This document shows, one piece after another, positions 62,520 to 64,000 of a stretch of DNA of 64,000 nucleotides; positions within the stretch are counted from its first letter, which is position 1; every line of letters starts with the position of its first letter. The notes beneath the pieces are model-generated. The model saw only the letters and a list, made by a program, of their open reading frames with translations, made no database searches and was not told the DNA's origin. The DNA is from Comamonas sp. BIGb0152. Lineage in GTDB: Bacteria; Pseudomonadota; Gammaproteobacteria; Burkholderiales; Burkholderiaceae_C. Both the position numbers and the translations under genes were made by a program. Location: positions 186,001 through 250,000 of the forward strand of contig NZ_JANUDY010000007.1 in NCBI RefSeq assembly GCF_024809975.1. Reading direction: 5' to 3'.

Positions 62520-63330
62520 AAGCCCTTCGGAACGTCCCGCCTCTCCCTCGATGGGACCCGACGCGACCACCAACTTGCGCGGCAGCCGGGCCGCCAAAGG
62601 CAGCCGCAGCCTGGCCAACTTGCTGTCGGAAGAGTTTGAAAACAAGATCCGCCAGGGCCTGTTGCAAGAGGGCGACAAGCTACCCACCGAGACCGAATTG
62701 GTGCGCAGCTATGACGTGAGCCGCACCGTGGTGCGCGAGGCCTTGTCCAAGCTCCAGGCCTCGGGCTTGGTGGAGACCAAGCATGGCATCGGCACCTTTG
62801 TGCTGCCCGCGCGCAGCACCCCCGGCTTGGTGCTCAGCGCCCATGAGCTGAGTGAATCGGTCGATGTGCTGGCGGTGCTGGAGCTGCGCATCAGCCTGGA
62901 GACCGAGGCCGCAGGCCTGGCCGCTACCCGGCGCCAGGAGCCGCATCTGCGCGCGATGCGCACTGCGCTGCAGGCCTTTGAGCAGAACTTTGCGCTGGGC
63001 CGCGAGACCGTGAGCCATGACCTGGACTTCCACCTGAGCATCGCCAAGGCCACGGGCAACCGCTATTTTCAGGAGATCCTGCAGCACTTTGGCTCGATGC
63101 TGATTCCGCGCAACCGGATTGCCTCGATCCACATCCCCACCCGCGATCCGGACTACCTCAAGCGCGTCAACCGCGAGCATGAAGAGATCTTCTCGGCCAT
63201 TGAGCGCCAGGATGCAGACTCTGCCCGCGCTGCCATGCGCATCCACCTGACCAACTCACGCGAACGCCTGCGCCTGGCCCAGCGCCTGGCACAGGAACAG
63301 CAAGCAGCGGCACCTGGCACGGAGCGCTAA
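62512..63330 (+). CDS. GntR/FadR-family (FCD domain) regulator
   Basis: A 272-residue regulator. After a Ser/Pro-rich, probably disordered 28-residue start comes the GntR winged helix (about 32-98; LPTETELVRSYDVSRTVVREALSKLQ, KHGIGTFV), then an all-helical FCD effector domain with His residues for a metal site (DLDFHLSIAKATGN). Members respond to organic acids and often control uronate, aldarate or amino-acid genes. It is divergent from the GltI-like gene and followed by a Bug gene. The ATG at 62512 overlaps an upstream frame that repeats its first codons. Confidence 0.9.
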   Translation: MLKSPSERPASPSMGPDATTNLRGSRAAKGSRSLANLLSEEFENKIRQGLLQEGDKLPTETELVRSYDVSRTVVREALSKLQASGLVETKHGIGTFVLPARSTPGLVLSAHELSESVDVLAVLELRISLETEAAGLAATRRQEPHLRAMRTALQAFEQNFALGRETVSHDLDFHLSIAKATGNRYFQEILQHFGSMLIPRNRIASIHIPTRDPDYLKRVNREHEEIFSAIERQDADSARAAMRIHLTNSRERLRLAQRLAQEQQAAAPGTER

Positions 63331-63517
63331 ACCCGGCGCCAACACCACCGCCTCCGTCCGTCCGCCAAGGGGGCTGGCGGGCGCTTCTTGGGCCGCATTC
63401 AGGCAGCGGCTGCACCCCTTCCAACCCGGTCTGCGCGTTTCCCCTAGTTCAGCAAAGCTTGGCGACAAACGTTTTGAGTTGTATGATGTCTTATATCTAA
63501 AAAGGAGACAGAGACTT

Positions 63518-64000
63518 ATGCATCGCCGTTCGCACCTGATCTATTCAGCGCTGGCCCTGGCTGCCGGCAGCTTGTTATCGACTCCGCTGTTGGCGGCCGA
63601 TGCATGGCCCAGCAAGCCGATCCGGCTGATTGTTCCCTACCCACCGGGCGGCAGCTCGGACATCATTGCCCGCTCCATCGGCCAGCTGATCTCGCAAGAG
63701 CTCAAGCAGACGGTGGTGATCGACAACAAGCCCGGCGCGAACGGCAACTTGGGCGCCGAGTTTGTGGCCCGTGCCCAGCCCGATGGCTACACCTGGCTGC
63801 TCTGCGATCTGGGTGCACTGGCGATCTCCCCATCGATCTACACCAAGCTGAGCTTTGACCCGAGCAAGGACCTGCGTGGCGCCGCCATGCTGGCCTACTC
63901 GCCGCACATGCTGGTGGTGCACCCATCGGTGCAGGCCAGCAACCTGCAAGAGCTGGTGGCGCTGTCCAAAAAGCAGGACCTGAACTTTGCCGTCACGGCC
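63518..64000 (+). CDS. Bug/TctC-family binding protein, partial (continues past window)
   Basis: The first 161 codons of a Bug protein are visible, with no stop before the window end. The signal peptide (ending STPLLAA) is followed by WPSKPIRLIVPYPPGGSSDIIAR and VIDNKPGANGN. The ATG at 63518 follows AAAAGGAGA by about 9 bases. It lies 187 bp downstream of the GntR gene on the same strand and is probably under its control. It is the fourth Bug gene in the window; the ligand is unknown. Confidence 0.9.
   Translation, partial: MHRRSHLIYSALALAAGSLLSTPLLAADAWPSKPIRLIVPYPPGGSSDIIARSIGQLISQELKQTVVIDNKPGANGNLGAEFVARAQPDGYTWLLCDLGALAISPSIYTKLSFDPSKDLRGAAMLAYSPHMLVVHPSVQASNLQELVALSKKQDLNFAVTA

Overview
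The window is G+C-rich DNA from a betaproteobacterium, most likely a Comamonadaceae member close to Comamonas or Delftia. This is an inference from gene content: four Bug/TctC-type periplasmic binding proteins without TctAB permeases, CoA-thioester catabolic clusters, a uronate/aldarate block, the lptA-lptB-rpoN order, and the overall base composition. No rRNA, tRNA or CRISPR array was recognised. No complete insertion sequence was found, only two short MITE-like elements.

Layout. 0-6 kb: a kinase-like protein, the C4-dicarboxylate carrier DctA, and a DctB-like sensor kinase with a NarL-type regulator. 5.8-19.5 kb: an acyl-CoA catabolic island. It has two CoA ligases, an acyl-CoA dehydrogenase, two crotonase-fold enzymes, an HSD10-type dehydrogenase, a 2,4-dienoyl-CoA reductase-like SDR, a thiolase, an alpha-methylacyl-CoA racemase-like enzyme, two Bug proteins and an IclR regulator. 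Together these suggest beta-oxidation of an unsaturated, possibly 2-methyl-branched acid. 19.6-34 kb: mostly housekeeping genes (ynfA, aroG, rlmL, lpxO, rpoN, lptB, lptA, dsbA, a SPOR protein, argS). Among them is a Gdx/SugE guanidinium exporter preceded by a clear guanidine-II riboswitch. 34-37 kb: a soluble histidine kinase, an OmpR-type regulator and two tandem near-identical roadblock/LC7-like proteins. 37.6-39.8 kb: malate synthase G with two tandem terminators.

40-45.2 kb holds the most unusual locus. After an A+T-rich control region come three small exported proteins, a CsgG/HfaB-like outer-membrane lipoprotein with added peptidoglycan-binding and DUF4384-like domains, a Sel1-repeat lipoprotein, and an exported pentapeptide-repeat protein. 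The four small exported proteins share one degenerate motif (Q-x-V-x-V-x-G-x-V-x-N, then N-I/L-x-S), repeated three, two, one and one times. I read this as an undescribed curli/holdfast-anchor-like export system with its own substrate family. 45.3-50.2 kb is a less G+C-biased accessory stretch: a LysR/quinone-oxidoreductase pair around a perfect 20-bp palindrome, a surface protein with a CTERM-like tail, and an AraC regulator.

50.5-60.1 kb: a ChaN-like lipoprotein, then a long minus-strand hexuronate oxidation block. It encodes uronate dehydrogenase, an SMP-30 lactonase, a TRAP transporter (P, Q, M), glucarate dehydratase, a Bug protein and galactarate dehydratase. It would convert galacturonate and glucuronate to 5-keto-4-deoxy-glucarate. 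60-64 kb: a class I aminotransferase, an orphan GltI-like binding protein, a divergent GntR/FadR regulator whose first codons are partly duplicated upstream, and a Bug protein cut by the window end.
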